DNA of 64,000 nucleotides from Paguma larvata. Its lineage: Eukaryota > Chordata > Mammalia > Carnivora > Viverridae. Position numbers and translations under genes: made by a program. Where the stretch lies: assembly GCA_030068075.1 (NCBI GenBank), contig CM057834.1, positions 90,909,119-90,973,118 on the forward strand. The letters are read 5' to 3'. This document shows positions 48,233 through 60,350 of the stretch, in pieces. Each line of letters opens with the position of its first letter. Positions within the stretch are counted from its first letter, which is position 1. The notes beneath the pieces were generated by a model that worked only from the letters and a program-made list of their open reading frames with translations, made no database searches and had not been told where the DNA came from.

Positions 48233-48562
48233 CAGTTGAGCCTTGGGCAACATGGGTTTGAACTGCATAAGGCCCTTTATACATGGATTTTTTTTCAATA
48301 AAAATACATAATGAACTGTAATGTATTTTTTCTTTTGATTTTCTTAATGTTTTCTTTTCTCTAGCATAGTTTATTGTGAGAATACAGTATATAATACACA
48401 TAATATATGAAATATCTGTTAATCAGCATTCATGTTATTGGTAAGGCTTCTGGTTACTAGTAGCTAAGTTTTGGTGGAGTCAAAAGTTATATATGGATTT
48501 TTGACTATATGACTATGTGAGGAGTTGGTGCCCCAAACCATAAATTGTTCAAGGGTTTACTG
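48233..48562. mobile_element. Complete Tigger-like (Tc1/mariner, pogo) non-autonomous transposon
   Basis: About 330 bases with imperfect terminal inverted repeats: the left end 'cagttgagccttgggcaac' pairs with the right end 'ttgttcaagggtttactg' read in reverse. TA dinucleotides flank it at 48231-48232 and 48563-48564. The interior ('gtttgaactgcataagg', 'ttttggtggagtcaaaagtt', 'tttttgactata') is the familiar Tigger-derived MER type. No transposase is encoded. Confidence 0.9.
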
Positions 48563-48564
48563 TA

Positions 48565-49635
48565 TATATATATATATTTCTCTGTCTCCTTATCATATAT
48601 CTATTTAATCCATATTTTCCTAGAGGCAATAGGATTTGTTTTGGTATGATATAGAAAACACCAATGGGTTAATGATTATGTATTTTTTGGAAATATTTAA
48701 GTGGATAATATCAGGAGCCAAGTTATGAACAAAGCAAGCTTGAGATATCTACTGTTAATATCTAAGAGATTATGTTGAGGAAGCAGTTAAATATAAAACC
48801 CTGGAGTTCCAGGCAGTTCAGCTGGATATAGAAATGTGAGTCAAGTGAGTGTAAGGTGGTATTTAAATCTATGAGAATAGTTGAGTGACCAAAGGAGGCC
48901 TATAGATACAAAAGGGAAAAAAATAATGCAAATCACGAGGCTTTGAGTTTTCATGATTAGAGACAAGCAAATAGATACAAATCTATAAAGGAGACTGGGA
49001 AGTAGTGGCCACACAACTAGACACAAGCCACGAGAGGATGGTGTCACAAAAGCTCAGTAGAGGATGTTTTTTAAGGATTTGATAAAGAATTTCACATGGT
49101 CCTGGGAGATCAAGTAAGGTGACACCTAAGAATTGACCACTGGATTTAGCTATTTGGAGGTCATAGATGACTTTGATTACCATTGTGATGATCTCACAAG
49201 TGAAATTCTTGTGAAACACTTTCTCTATCACTCTGAAACTCAGGGAGCATTATCAAAGTGTTTTATATCCTCAACTTCTGAATGTTTCAATGATCCTTAT
49301 GCTTTATTTGAAACATACATCTCCTAAGGGCACCCACAGCTCCTCTAATGTCATGATTTTTTTCACTTCTTTGAGCCTGGATGTGGGTTAGGTGTCTTTC
49401 TTGTTTATTATTATCTGCTTATAACCATTTTGTGTTCCCCCCCAAACTTGGCTTTAAGTTTTGTCTAGCTTTGAAGCTGTTGTTCTACTAGCCATTTTTT
49501 CCTGCTAGTTGCAGTTATCTGCAAACCTTTGGGCCATGTTAACTAATTTTTTAAAAATGATTTTAATATCTAGATCATCATCATTTTCTAACTTCTACTG
49601 TTGTCTAGCTAATTCTGGTTCCCAAAGACTTCTGG
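48565..49635. other. Intergenic, nothing firmly recognised
   Basis: A (TA)n tract at 48563-48577 follows the transposon. Reverse frames of 68 and 82 codons at 48841-49231 overlap and show no domain. Confidence 0.45.
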
Positions 49636-49639
49636 CCTC

Positions 49640-50045
49640 ATCACCTACTACTCTCTTTCTCATTCATTCTGTTACAAACATAGTAACCTCCTTGGTATTT
49701 CTTAAACCTACTAAGAACAGTCTTGTCCCAGGACTAGCTGAATTACCCAAGATGTTTGTTTGAAGCAGTTTCTCACTTCCCAGAAATTACTTCTTCAAAG
49801 TCACCTCAAGGAAGCTTCCTCTAAACACTAAATGAAAAATAACAAACCTACGCCTACACTCTAACAGTCCTAGTCCCCCTGTCATTCTCATTTTCTTCAT
49901 AATACTTATATCCACCTAATACATGTCAATTAATTTATTTATTGTTGGTGTAATCCCACTAGATTATATTCTTTGTGATGACAGATACTTTGTTTTATTT
50001 TGTGCTCAGTATCCTCAGTACCTTAAAATAGTGCTTAATGCCTTA
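49640..50045 (+). mobile_element. LINE-2 (L2) 3' end remnant
   Basis: 'gtcacctcaaggaagcttcc', 'tcataatacttatatcc', 'cccactagattatattcttt' and 'tgctcagtatcctcagtacc', then 'aatagtgcttaatgcc', follow the L2 3' end in order. Confidence 0.85.
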
Positions 50046-50049
50046 ACAC

Positions 50050-50190
50050 AGATATTAAGTTTTTGAGAGATTAGATTATTTCTCCAAGGCTTCCCAGATA
50101 GTAAATGACCAGAACAAAGATTCTACCAATAGATATCTAATTTAAAGTGTATGTTTTTAACTAGTACACTCTACATCATTTTGGCAGTCT
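50050..50190 (-). repeat. MIR-like SINE remnant
   Basis: 'attatttctccaaggcttcc', 'cagatagtaaatgaccagaa' and 'actagtacactctacatca' follow the MIR complement pattern. Confidence 0.6.
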
Positions 50191-50499
50191 TGGTATGCAA
50201 GACTAGTTATAGTTAAATGATTCAGTATTAATCAGAGACCATCATACAGGAGTGAGAGGAAGGTTGTTGAGCATCATCTGTCTGTAGCTTCAGGGCTTTG
50301 GAACAGAGAAGCAAAACTCCAGGCAAGATGGTAGCTAAAAGGTTAAGGGTCAGAGTCAATTATTCTACAGTAAGTTACATATTAGGAGAAGCAACTGGTG
50401 GCATGCTTAGTTTACTCAAAACTGCAAGATAAATCATGTCACAAGTATCAGTTTTATTGATGTTAAGTGGTTGAATATTGTGAATATGAAAGCAAATAT

Positions 50500-50755
50500 A
50501 TCTTCTTCAATTTCTTGCATAAGCTTTCTATAATTTTTAGCATATAGATCTTTTACCTCTTTTACAGGCTCATTCCTAGTTGTTTTATGGTTTTCAGTGC
50601 AATCGTAAATGGGATCGATTCCTTGATTTCTCTTTCTGCTGCTTCATTATTGGCGTATAGAAACGCAGCTGATTTCTGTACATTGATTTTATATTCTGCG
50701 ACTTTGCTGAATTCATGTATCAGTTCTAGCAGTTTTTTGGTGGAGTTTTTCAGGT
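50500..50755 (-). mobile_element. Inverted 5' segment of a twin-primed LINE-1
   Basis: The reverse strand reads as L1 ORF2 (89-codon frame 50562-50831 with an 'EYKINVQKS' stretch and '[16 protein letters not shown]'). It directly precedes forward ORF2 that would normally lie a little downstream in the same element, the pattern left by twin priming. The 149-codon forward frame 50587-51036 crosses the inversion point and is artificial. Confidence 0.85.
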
Positions 50756-52015
50756 TTTCCTTGAAATGGAAAAACATTCTATGCTCATGGATTGGAAGAA
50801 TAAATATTGTTAAAATGTTGATACTACCCAAAACAATCTACAGGGCAATCCCTGTCAAAATAACACTAGCATTCTTCACAGAGCTAGAACAAACAGTTCT
50901 AAAATTTGTACAGAACCAGAAAAGACCCCCAAAAGCCAAAGTAATGTTGGAAAAGAAAACCAAACCTGGAGGCATCACAATTCCGGACTTCAAGCTGTAT
51001 CACAAAGCTGTAATCATCAAGACAGTGTGGTGTTAGCACAAGAACAGACACACAGATCGATAGAACAGAATAGAGAACCCGGAAATGAACCCACAAATGT
51101 ATGGCCAACTATTCTTCGACAAAGCTGTAAGGAATATCTAATGGAAAAGAAGATGGTCTCTTCAGCAAATGGTGCTGGGAAAACTAGACGGTGACATGCG
51201 GAAGAATGAAAATACATGAAAATAAACACAAAATGAAGGAAAGACCTCAATGTGAAACAGGGAAACATTAAAATCCTAGAGGAGAAAACAAACAACAACC
51301 TCTTCGACTCCGGCCACAGCAACTTCTTACTTGGCATGTCTCCAGAGGCAAGGGAAACAAAAGCAAAAATGAATTTTTAGGACCTCATTAAGATAAAAAG
51401 CTTCTGCACAGTGAAGGAAACATTCATCAAAACTGAAAGGCAACTGACAGAATGGGAGAAGGTTATTTGCAAATGACATATCACATGAAGGGTTAGTATC
51501 CAAAATTCTATAAAGTACTTATCAAACTCAACACCCAAAAAACAAACGATCCAGTAAAGAAATGGGCAGAAGACATGAATAGACACTTTTCCAAAGAAGA
51601 CATCCAAATGGCTAACAGACACATGAAAGATGCTCAACATCACTCATCATTAGAAGAAGACAAATCAAAACTGCAATTAGATATCACCTCACACTTCTCA
51701 GAATGGCTAAAATTAACAATTCAAGAAACAACAGATGTTGATGAGGATATAGAGAAAGGGGAACCCTTTTGCACTGTTGGTGGGAATGTAAACTGGTATA
51801 GTCACTCTGGAAAACAGTATGGAGGTTCTGCAAAAAATTAAAAATAGGACTACCCAATCACCTAGCAATTACACTACTAGGTATTTATCCAAAGGATACA
51901 AAAATGTTTATTCGAAGGAACACATGAACCCCAATGTTTCTAGCAGTGCTATCTCCAAATGTCCATCGACTGATGAATGGATAAAGATGTTATATATCTA
52001 CATATACATATATAT

Positions 52016-52047
<32 letters not shown>

Positions 52048-52460
52048 ATGACAGAATATTACTTGGTAATCAAAAAGAATGAAATCTTGCCTTTTGCAAC
52101 CACATGGATGGAACTAAAATGTATTATGCTAAGTGAAATAAGTCACTCAGAGAAAGATAAATATAATGTCACTCATATGTGAAATTTAAGAAACAAAACA
52201 GATGTCCTTGGACTTTAATTAAGTCACCTTTTTCCACCAAAACAACAACCACAACCACAACGACAACAAAACTACAAAAACGGAGGCAAGCCATAAGAGA
52301 CTCTTAAATACAGAGAACAAACAGGGTTGATGGGGGGTGTTGGGTAGGGGGATGGGCTAAATGGGTGATGGGCATTAAGAAGGCATTTGTTGGGATGAGC
52401 ACTGGGTTTTATATGTGTGACGAATCACTAAATTCTACTCCTGAAACCATTATTACACTC
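50756..52460 (+). mobile_element. Forward 3' segment of the twin-primed LINE-1 (ORF2 end and 3' UTR)
   Basis: Forward translation in broken frames gives ORF2 text such as '[11 protein letters not shown]' and '[14 protein letters not shown]' (50820-51010). The 3' UTR runs from about 52140 to 'cctgaaaccattattacac'. The last bases of the 3' UTR and the A-rich tail lie beyond the LTR-like insertion, at 53247-53315 ('actatatattaactaacttg' then A-rich). Confidence 0.88.
51990..52049. repeat. (TA)n microsatellite inside LINE-1
   Basis: TA/CA-rich tract ending in about 14 pure TA units. Confidence 0.95.
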
Positions 52461-53246
52461 TGCTGGAGTCCAGATCCGTGAATGGTGTCGGCACGAAGAA
52501 GAACTCAAGAGAATTGCATGGTTTCTGGAACCAGACAGGTGCCTGTGTGTCTGTCTCTGCCCTACTGATCCCAGTATTTCATTTAAAGGTAGTAAGTGAC
52601 GTTACAGCAATGAGTGACATTCCATCAGTAAGCATAATTTGAACAACAGTGTGTTTTTATCAGCAAAGTGGAGATTTCCTCATTCTTGCAAGTTGTTTTC
52701 AAGTGAATTAGCATATTAATTTAAGGCAGGGAGAAAACAGGGTGTTACCTAGGCCTATGTTAATTATCTATAAACAGGCCAGGAATCATTCTGCCTATTC
52801 TTCCAATTAAATGGGAGAGGTGCAACCCATCAGCAAGGACAGAATTCCCAATGCTTGTCCTTTGCTTGTGAATGAGTGAATTTACATAATAAGGGCCTAG
52901 CATTTACACAAGTCACACCAATATCCAACCAGTTAATAACTGCTATCAATCCGTACAACTTATCCTCAAGATGCAACTTTAAGATTACTTCTGGCCAGGC
53001 TACTCTTATTCAGATGTAATCCATCAAAGCATCATGCTCCAGGTCCTTCCTTTTTATTTAAATTCCATAAAACAAAAGAGCAATACATTCCTTAGGGTCA
53101 ACGAGAGCAGCTCAAGAAGTCCAGGCGTGAAAAATTATTTAGAAGGAGATGAGACTGGGCGCCATTTGATTGGCAGGAACCTTGCAACATCTGCCTTTCC
53201 ACACAGGGAGGCAGCTCAACCTGTGTGCTCAAGGTGGCTCCCAACA
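52461..53246. mobile_element. Probable solo LTR of an endogenous retrovirus inserted in the LINE-1 3' UTR
   Basis: A block of about 786 bases interrupts the otherwise continuous L1 3' UTR ('attacac' | 'actatatattaac'). It begins with TG ('tgctggagtccagatc') and ends with CA ('ggtggctcccaaca'). It is flanked by 'acactc' (52455-52460) and 'acacta' (53247-53252), a 5- or 6-base target duplication with the last base different. It has no reading frame of note and no SINE or LINE features. A solo LTR is the simplest reading; the family is not identified and no internal viral genes are present. Confidence 0.6.
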
Positions 53247-53319
53247 ACACTATATATTAACTAACTTGGATTTAAATAAAAATAAAAATAAAAAATAAAA
53301 TAAAATCTTGTTTCAAAAT

Positions 53320-54990
53320 AAAGATTTTAGGAGAACTTCTTTGTAAAAGGGGAAAAAAGTAAATGAACTTTGTAATAGACATTAAAGAAAATCTAAATGA
53401 ATTAAGATGCATGTCAAGTTCAAGGATAGAAAGATTTAACATTGTATGTAAATTATCCCAAAATTTATCAATAAATTCAATACTATGACAATCAAGATTG
53501 TTTTCATGGAAGTTGGTAGAGGCTTTCATGGAAATTGGTAAGCCAATTCTGAATATTATTAGGAAGTGTAAATGGCCAAGGATTTTCAGAATTTTCAGCA
53601 ATTTCAGTATTTTCTAAAAATGAACAAGCAGGGGGTGGGATTTACCCTGACAGATATTAAAATTTATTCTGAAGCTGCAGTAATGAAGACAGTATGAATC
53701 TAAAGAAGAGACAAATCCATCACTGTAATGAAATAGCATCCCAAGAGAGACCCATATTATGTGAATCATTGGTATAACAGAAATAAGGAAAGGAAGAACC
53801 AGACATGGAGCTGGAAAAAGGTATCCGTATGGCAAAAGGTAAAATTGAATCCTGTATCACACTATATACTAAAATCATTCAGGACGGATCAAATTCAGAT
53901 GTCAACACTTAAACTTTAAACCCTTTGGAAGAAAATTTTGGTAGTATCTCCAGATTTTGGCATAGAGAAAGGGGCTCTTAAACATTATACAAAAAGAGAT
54001 GATATAAAAGAAAAGATAGATATACTTGACTTTATTCAAACTAGGAACTTGTACTATTCAGAAGATACCTTAGAGGAGGTGAAATGGCGAGTTACAAACT
54101 GGGAGAAGAAATTTTCAATTAATACAACAAATGAAGCATTATATAAAGAAGTTCTAAAAACCATTTTTAAAAGTACTAACAACTCGGTACAAAAATAGGC
54201 AATTATTACAAATACACATTTTATAGAAGAGGAAATTATATCTATATCTATCTATATCCATATCTATTTCTGTCTTCAATAAACCTATAAAGAAATATTC
54301 AACCACATTAGTTGGGGCAGAGACTGCTAAGTGATCATCAAACATTTCTTTTTTATACACACACCTAAAATAAAATTTCTACTCTTCCTGGCAGATAAGA
54401 GTGGCCATATGAGTGAGTTCTAGCCAATGGTATGTGAGTAGAAGTGAGGTACACAGTTTCCACATCTAGTCCCAAAGACTTCTTCATGCATATTCTTCTC
54501 TCTCTCTTTCACATATATACTTGAGGCCACATGTCGAAGATAGAAAACATTCCACCAACATAGGTCCCTGAATGATCCTGTGGAGCAGAGACCGTGCCTT
54601 CAGTAGTCATAATACATGACTAGACATCAATGAGAAATAAGCACTTATTGTGATCAGCCACTGAACATTTGTAGCATCTAGCACTACTCTAAATAATACA
54701 TTAATAATTAAGGAAAACAGATTAAAACCATTGAAAATTGATATAATCTCTTTGGAAACTATTCTGCATTGTCTTACAAAATTCAAAATTTCATACCCTA
54801 TAACCCAACATATCTCGCTTCAGAATATACTCAAGAGAAATTCTTGGATATTAACACCAGAAGAATGTTCATGGTAGCGCTGTTCACATTAGCAAAAACT
54901 TGTCAGGAATCCAACTGCACACCAACTGGAACAGTCATGGTTTATATAGTCACGCAATGAAAACAAGTTCTAAATGATTTCTCACACCAT
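53320..54990 (+). mobile_element. Old LINE-1 (L1M or HAL1-like) ORF2 remnant, forward
   Basis: Broken forward frames give L1 ORF2 C-terminal text, longest at 53938-54198 (86 codons, with 'IDILDFIQTRNLYYSED'). A (TATC)-type simple repeat lies at 54238-54268. It continues past the SINE to about 55400. Confidence 0.7.
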
Positions 54991-54994
54991 AAGA

Positions 54995-55206
54995 TCTTTT
55001 TTTTAATTTTTAAACGTTTATTTATTTTTGAGAGACAGAGCATGAGCAGGAGAGAGGTAGAGAGAGTGGGAGACACAGAATCCTAAACAAGCTCCAGGCT
55101 CCAAGCTATCAGCACAGAGCCCAATGCAGGCCCAAATTCACGAACCATGACATCATGACCTGAACTGAAGTTGGATGCTCAATCAACTGAGCCACTCAAG
55201 GGCCCC
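54995..55206 (-). repeat. CAN-type SINE, reverse, inside old L1
   Basis: T-rich start, 'gtttatttatttttgagaga', complement of the body and head ('tcaactgagccactcaaggg'). Short flanking repeat 'ccataa' on both sides. Confidence 0.92.
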
Positions 55207-55404
55207 CATAATACCTTTTTATAAAGCTAAAATGAATACATAAAAATGAGATGAAGATGAATTTTTAAAAATTTGAATGATGAATGCAGGAATCAGAATG
55301 ATAGTTACCTGTGTTGTGAGGACACAGAGGATGGAATAGAAGACCACCACGGTAGATATAAATTATTATAAAGATTCTAGTTTTCATGTTGGGTAGTTTC
55401 ATGG

Positions 55405-55620
55405 GCGTTCATACATATATATAATATATATAGTATGTATTATATATACATGTTATTGTATATATTGTATATGGGTGATATATAGTATGTATTGTATATA
55501 AGAGTTATATATTATTTATGGGTGCTATATATTATATAACGTATAATATATTTCTTATGTGTGATATATAATACATATAATAATAATATATAATATTATA
55601 TATAATACATAACTATAACA
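55405..55620. repeat. AT-rich low-complexity tract
   Basis: About 215 bases of TA-dominated sequence with irregular 'tgtattatatat' motifs. Confidence 0.9.
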
Positions 55621-56150
55621 AAATAAATACATAAAAGAAGACCATGCACGTGCCAGTTTGGGAGTATCTTATGAATAAAAGATTTTGATTAATTCAGTCT
55701 TTGTACCTGAAGTTGAGCAAGATTGTGGCTTGAGAGCCACAGGTATTCAAATACATCTGCTACCTCAAACAATGAGGGTATCATGAGGGCCCCTCCAGGA
55801 GTTATAGTCTCTGTGAGAGGGTACGGTAAAAGTGGAGGGTACAATTTTTACTGTATTAATACTCAACCTGTGCTGAAGGAGACTCAGGGAGTGAAGCAGG
55901 ACTATTCAGAAGGCAAAGGTCACCATAGGACATGGCTTCTGAGGATGGGATTTGGCAACAACAGGGAAAATAGGCAAAGATTACCCATACCTGATGTTTT
56001 CAGTCATGAACCAGTACTGATCTGTTAATATCCGAGGACAGGGTTCAATGACTTTGGTCATCAGACCAGTAGCTCACACAGACAGGATGAGTGATTTGAA
56101 TGTAAGCCAGAGTCATGGAAAGTATAGTTTTGACAATTACAGAACTTTTG
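55621..56150. other. Intergenic, no gene recognised
   Basis: A forward frame of 101 codons at 55723-56028 shows no domain or homologue I recognise; left as chance. Confidence 0.4.
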
Positions 56151-56329
56151 AAGCACCTGACTCAGGTGTATTTTTATTCCCATATTATAAATGAATGAAC
56201 AGAAATTGGAGAAATTAAGTGGGTTTTCTATGTTCAGCTTTTAGCAAATCGAAGGGCCACTTGTTTGATAGAGCTCTCAACTTCAAATCTTCCACAGAGT
56301 GCTTCCCCTATTGTTTATTGTCACTAGGG

Positions 56330-56500
56330 ACATAGTGGGAGTTTTGTTTAATATATACGAGAATTTTGTGAGGGGGGGTATTACTGCCTCATTTTATAGG
56401 TAAAGAAATTATGGGACAGAAAGAGTAAGAAATCTGTACAAATTCACACTGTATATTGGAAGCAAAGTCAAAAACTCTAATCCAGTGGTTTACTAAACTT
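56330..56500 (-). repeat. MIR SINE remnant
   Basis: 'tgcctcattttataggtaaa', 'aattatgggacagaaagagt' and 'ctaatccagtggttt' follow the MIR complement. A second weaker MIR-like stretch may lie at 56155-56270. Confidence 0.65.
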
Positions 56501-56879
56501 CTACTGCATTAAAAAAAAAACCCATACACTGCTGCCCAATAAGATCACATTTATATACCTCTTAAATATCCAGCAGCCCCCGCACCCCCCAGTAGTAAAT
56601 TTAAACCAAAGTGTTTATATTCCCTATGTGCTCTCTACCCCCACTCCCACCTTAGCCCACCGGCCTCTTTTAGAAATTTCACAGAAATATGTCCTTATCT
56701 TGGGGGAAATTTGGGCTGTCTGCTCAGGAAATTACTAGATGTCTACATTTCCTGACTATAGAAATCTGAAATTTGTTCTGTCATAAAACAGGAAGTGTGG
56801 TAACCACACTTTCCCTTCTCAAAATGGAAAGGCCGAAGTTTCCTTTCTATTGTCTGGATCCCGGGGATTACTTTTGGTG

Positions 56880-58691
56880 TAGAATTCTGTTTATTTCTTT
56901 ATCTACTTTAGACTCAGCCTCTCCCCTCTCCTCAACTGCAGTTTTTATTCTTTGCTAACACTGCAAAAGAACTTGTACCTCCACAGAGTACTGATATAAT
57001 TCTAACATCCCTTCCACTCCAACACAAATTATTGCTGATAACTTCCTTCAAGCAAATTCTAAGAGTGTATTATCTCATTTTTCTAAAACTATAGGTGGCC
57101 ATGCAAATTGGACAAAAATTATGAAGCCTAAGAATATAGGAATAGAGCTTAGTATTATAATAAAAAATAAAACAACAGCTTTCTTTGATTACATCTGATG
57201 ATATTCATAGTCATTGTGGTAAGTTGTTATTAGACATAATTTGGTGAGCAGTTCACTTAGGCGACTATAATTTCCATTAGTTTTATAGTCTTCTCTTATG
57301 GCTTAATTCTTGTTACTCAGAACACACAGGCATCTCTTTTCTTTTTTCTACTTACTGAGAAGGGTATATAGTTGATTTTGTTGCAAGTGCAGAGAAGAGC
57401 CAGGATGCCCCAAGACTTTTCTACCCTTTTCTTGCCTTTCTTCCAGTATGGCCAAATGTACTCTGTTTCCTCCTGGATATGATTTCCATTTGTCCCTGCT
57501 GTTCCCTTTCTACTATATGCCTACTTTTTGCTTACGCCCCATGCTTCCTTGAACAGTCCTCCTCATTTTTTACTCTTTGGTCAAGTGGACCAAAGCTTTG
57601 AGTTGGTATGATGCCAACATGGATAAGGCTGTGGCATATTTGGGTCACTAAGCTATACCTGGTCATAGAGTCTCTTTAAACTGCAGGCAGGAATATCTTC
57701 TGAACACTGGGGTCCAAGAGACTATTATAAATTCTTAAAATATACTAAAAAAACAAAACAAAACAAAACATGATCAGGTAATAAAAATCTACTGAAATGG
57801 AGATTCAGCCCAAGACCAGGAACATTTAAGCTTGAGTATCTCTTAAAGGGCTTTGTTGAAAAACATTGTCAGTTTCCTTGGTCATGTTAGCTGTCTAATT
57901 ATTTTCAAAGGGATTTCCTGGAAGATTTCTGCTCTCGCCAGACCCTTGTCTATTCTCATGAACAAGCCAAGCTTGGCTCCAAGAGCCCTTCCCCAGGCCT
58001 GGCCTCAATTCAGACTGAGGAGGGCCTCTGCTATCCTACCTTGGGTAGGGGTGGGATACATGTGAACATGGGTCTCTTGGGAACACAGATGAAATCAAGA
58101 AGCTGGGTTTATCCCTCCTCTACCCCTGCTACTCTTTAAATAATGTTTTCACCTGCTTGGTCTGCACTTTGTCTCTGGTACTAGGGGGTATGTGCTCTGA
58201 GGATAAAACATACCTGGCAATAGGCTAAACCCTGTTGATCAGTCAGAAATGCTCAGTTCTATAAAATAGACCTCATCACTATATCAACTGAGTTTTCTAC
58301 CTAAAAGTGGCTCTGTCTCCTGAAGGTGACTGACATCCAGTCCTCCAAAGCAGATCACTTCTAACACAGGCAAGGGCCTCTCCTAGTAGAGAGATGGAGC
58401 AAGGGATCATTGACTAGATGTCTGGTGCAGATCTAAAAAGAGTCACAGTTATGACACTCACAGTAAGTGGAGTGTTGGAGGGAACTGCTGGCTCGGAATG
58501 GGAAGTTTGTCTCTGTTGTGTGTATGCAAGTATATTTGTGGAGGGGTTGGAGCATTAGCCCCAAGAATTTGTTAGGGAGCTCTGCCAGTCACCTGTGGAA
58601 GATGGACACAGTAATTTGATGTTCCGTATGTCCCGTACCAATCCCAATGATATTCTTTTTGCTCTCTCCCCAAGTGTGCAGAGAACTGCGA
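56880..58691 (-). other. CLEC5A: Likely CLEC5A 3' UTR and downstream flank
   Basis: This lies directly after the CLEC5A stop codon on the gene strand and contains no repeat I can name and no other gene. Human CLEC5A mRNA has a long 3' UTR, as I recall. Candidate poly-A signals (aataaa on the gene strand) lie at 56944-56949 and 56890-56895. The true end cannot be set from sequence alone. Confidence 0.35.
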
Positions 58692-58806
58692 TCATTTGGC
58701 CAGCTTCTCACAGATCCAGCGCAGGTTGATGTCACATGGTGCAGCATCGAATGTATTTGTTAGGCCTATGGTCACACAGTCGAAGTTCTGATGCTGATTG
58801 GTGATG
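58692..58806 (-). CDS. CLEC5A: CLEC5A, last coding exon
   Basis: Encodes the C-terminal 37 residues of C-type lectin domain family 5 member A (MDL-1), a type II membrane receptor of myeloid cells that signals through the adaptor DAP12. The exon starts after a clean acceptor ('ttcctttcccatttag' on the gene strand), with one base completing a split Asn codon. It encodes the end of the lectin fold: the split Asn forms an N-glycosylation sequon (NIT), then 'NFDCVTIGL', 'FDAAPCDI' and 'RWICEK', with the Cys residues that close the domain's disulfides. The stop codon is TGA at 58692-58694. The sequence matches human CLEC5A as I recall it, with local changes such as 'INLRW' before the last Cys. No frame damage. 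Confidence 0.95.
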
Positions 58807-59164
58807 CTAAATGGGAAAGGAAGTGTGGTTAAGGCCTATTGTTTCAGCCCTGCCTTTTGCCAGTTCCAGTCCCCCTTCTCCTATCCCCAAATCTGCCTCT
58901 ACCCTGGCCCTTTTCTATGAGCTATCCTGTGATATGAATTCACAGTCATGGATTAATTCACTCTTGTGCTTGGTTAGAAACATCTCATCTGTCTTTTTCT
59001 CCTAGAAATAATGTTTTAGTACTGTATGTGCTTTGTCCACAGCAGGAGGATGGGGAGGGTGCTTTTTCTTTCCTAGGAACCAGCTGCCTTTAGGAGAAAC
59101 TCTTTTGGCCTTCCCCTACCTCTTTTTCTGCCATTCAGTCCCTTTCAATCTGACTGCAAAGAGT

Positions 59165-59385
59165 CTGGTTTCATGGAAATGTCATGAGTTTTGGAATCAA
59201 GTGGATGTGGGCAGAGCCACAATTTAATCTACCCTATTTGCTGATATTAAATACATTTTTAAGCCTCCCATCCTCAGTTCACCTGTCTGTTAGATGAGGA
59301 TTAATAAAAGCTTTTTCTACAGCATCATCGTGAATACTGTAGGAAATGACATGAGTAAGTGCTTAGCGAACTTACTAAGTAGACA
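59165..59385 (+). repeat. MIR SINE in CLEC5A intron
   Basis: 'agttttggaatcaagtggat', 'cctcagttcacctgtctgtt', 'agatgaggattaataaaag' and 'gtaggaaatgacatgagtaa' match the MIR order. Confidence 0.8.
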
Positions 59386-59679
59386 TTGACTGAATCTTAA
59401 TTTCCTTCCTTTTGTGAGAAGCCCATTTATAGACTGGGGAACTGACCTGCTTTCTGTCTGACTCCACACCTTCTTATGTATACCAGGAATGCCACATTCT
59501 CCACTGACATTTATGCCCATGGAATGATTCATAGGAGATAGCTCTTGGGAATTGAAGTTCATAGCTTTAAGGCATAGACAGTTGCTATAATAAACTTCCT
59601 TTACATAAAGAAGCCCCATTTGGGGAACTTGCAAAAAGTAATTAAATACAGTCTATGAGTTAAAAGAGACTCAGGAGGG

Positions 59680-59889
59680 GGCACCTGGGTGGCTCAGTCA
59701 GTTAAATGTCTGACTTTGGCTCAGGTCATGATCTCATAGCTCGTGGGTTTGAGCCCTGTGTCAGGCTTCTGTGCTGACAGCTCAGAGCCTGGAGCCTGCT
59801 TTGGACTTTGTGTCTCCTTCTGTCTCTGCCCCTCCTCTCCTCACACTCTGTCTTTTTCTCCTTCAAAAATAAATAAACACTTAAAAAAA
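59680..59889 (+). repeat. CAN-type SINE in CLEC5A intron, antisense to the gene
   Basis: Full element with head 'gcacctgggtggctcagtca', 'gtgctgacagctcagagcct', CT-rich part and A-rich tail. Exact 11-base duplication 'taaaagagact' at 59661-59671 and 59890-59900. Confidence 0.95.
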
Positions 59890-60190
59890 TAAAAGAGACT
59901 TATGAGATACAGCAAACAAATGGTATGTATGTGGATTTGTTTGCATCTTGATTTGAACAGAACTCATTGTATGAATACTCTTCTCTCTACTTAGAAATGT
60001 TTGACATTTTCCTTAATAAAAGTTTACCAAAAATATGTCTCTGGAAATAGGTGCATTGGAAGAAAGGAGAAGAATAAAACAAAAAGTCAAGTGTCAGCTT
60101 TTGTGCTATTCCAGTATAAACCCACTGAATCTCAGGTCTGGTTTCTTTAGGCAAACAAGATCCTTAGGAAGATGTGAGATATTCACATAC

Positions 60191-60294
60191 TTGCCACTGA
60201 ATGGGGAGTTGTTGATCCAACGCCATCTTTTCTTTGTATCCTGGTGTAAGCCGATAAAATACTTCTCAGCACCGATTAGGTCCTGCAGAAATTT
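60191..60294 (-). CDS. CLEC5A: CLEC5A, internal coding exon of the lectin domain
   Basis: A 104-base exon with acceptor 'ttttttaacttctag' and donor 'gtatgtg' on the gene strand. It opens in phase 0 with 'KFLQD', includes 'AEKYFIGL' (the WIGL-like core strand of C-type lectin folds) and 'RWRWINNS', and ends after two bases of an Asn codon that the next exon completes. The 1384-base intron to the last exon holds a SINE and a MIR. No calcium-binding EPN or QPD motif is visible in these exons, in line with a non-classical lectin domain. Confidence 0.95.
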
Positions 60295-60328
60295 CTAGAA
60301 GTTAAAAAAAATAGTTCAACAAAAAGGG

Positions 60329-60350
60329 TTTGTTTGTTTGTTTGTTTGTT
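60329..60350. repeat. (TTTG)n microsatellite next to CLEC5A exon
   Basis: About five TTTG units, 35 bases upstream (gene strand) of the acceptor of the exon at 60294. Confidence 0.9.

Noticed and set aside
50587..51036. 149-codon forward open frame
   Set aside because: It crosses the inversion point of a twin-primed L1, so it is an artefact of two L1 pieces in opposite orientation.
55723..56028. 101-codon forward frame before CLEC5A
   Set aside because: No recognisable motif, no matching exon structure, and no relation to CLEC5A on the opposite strand.
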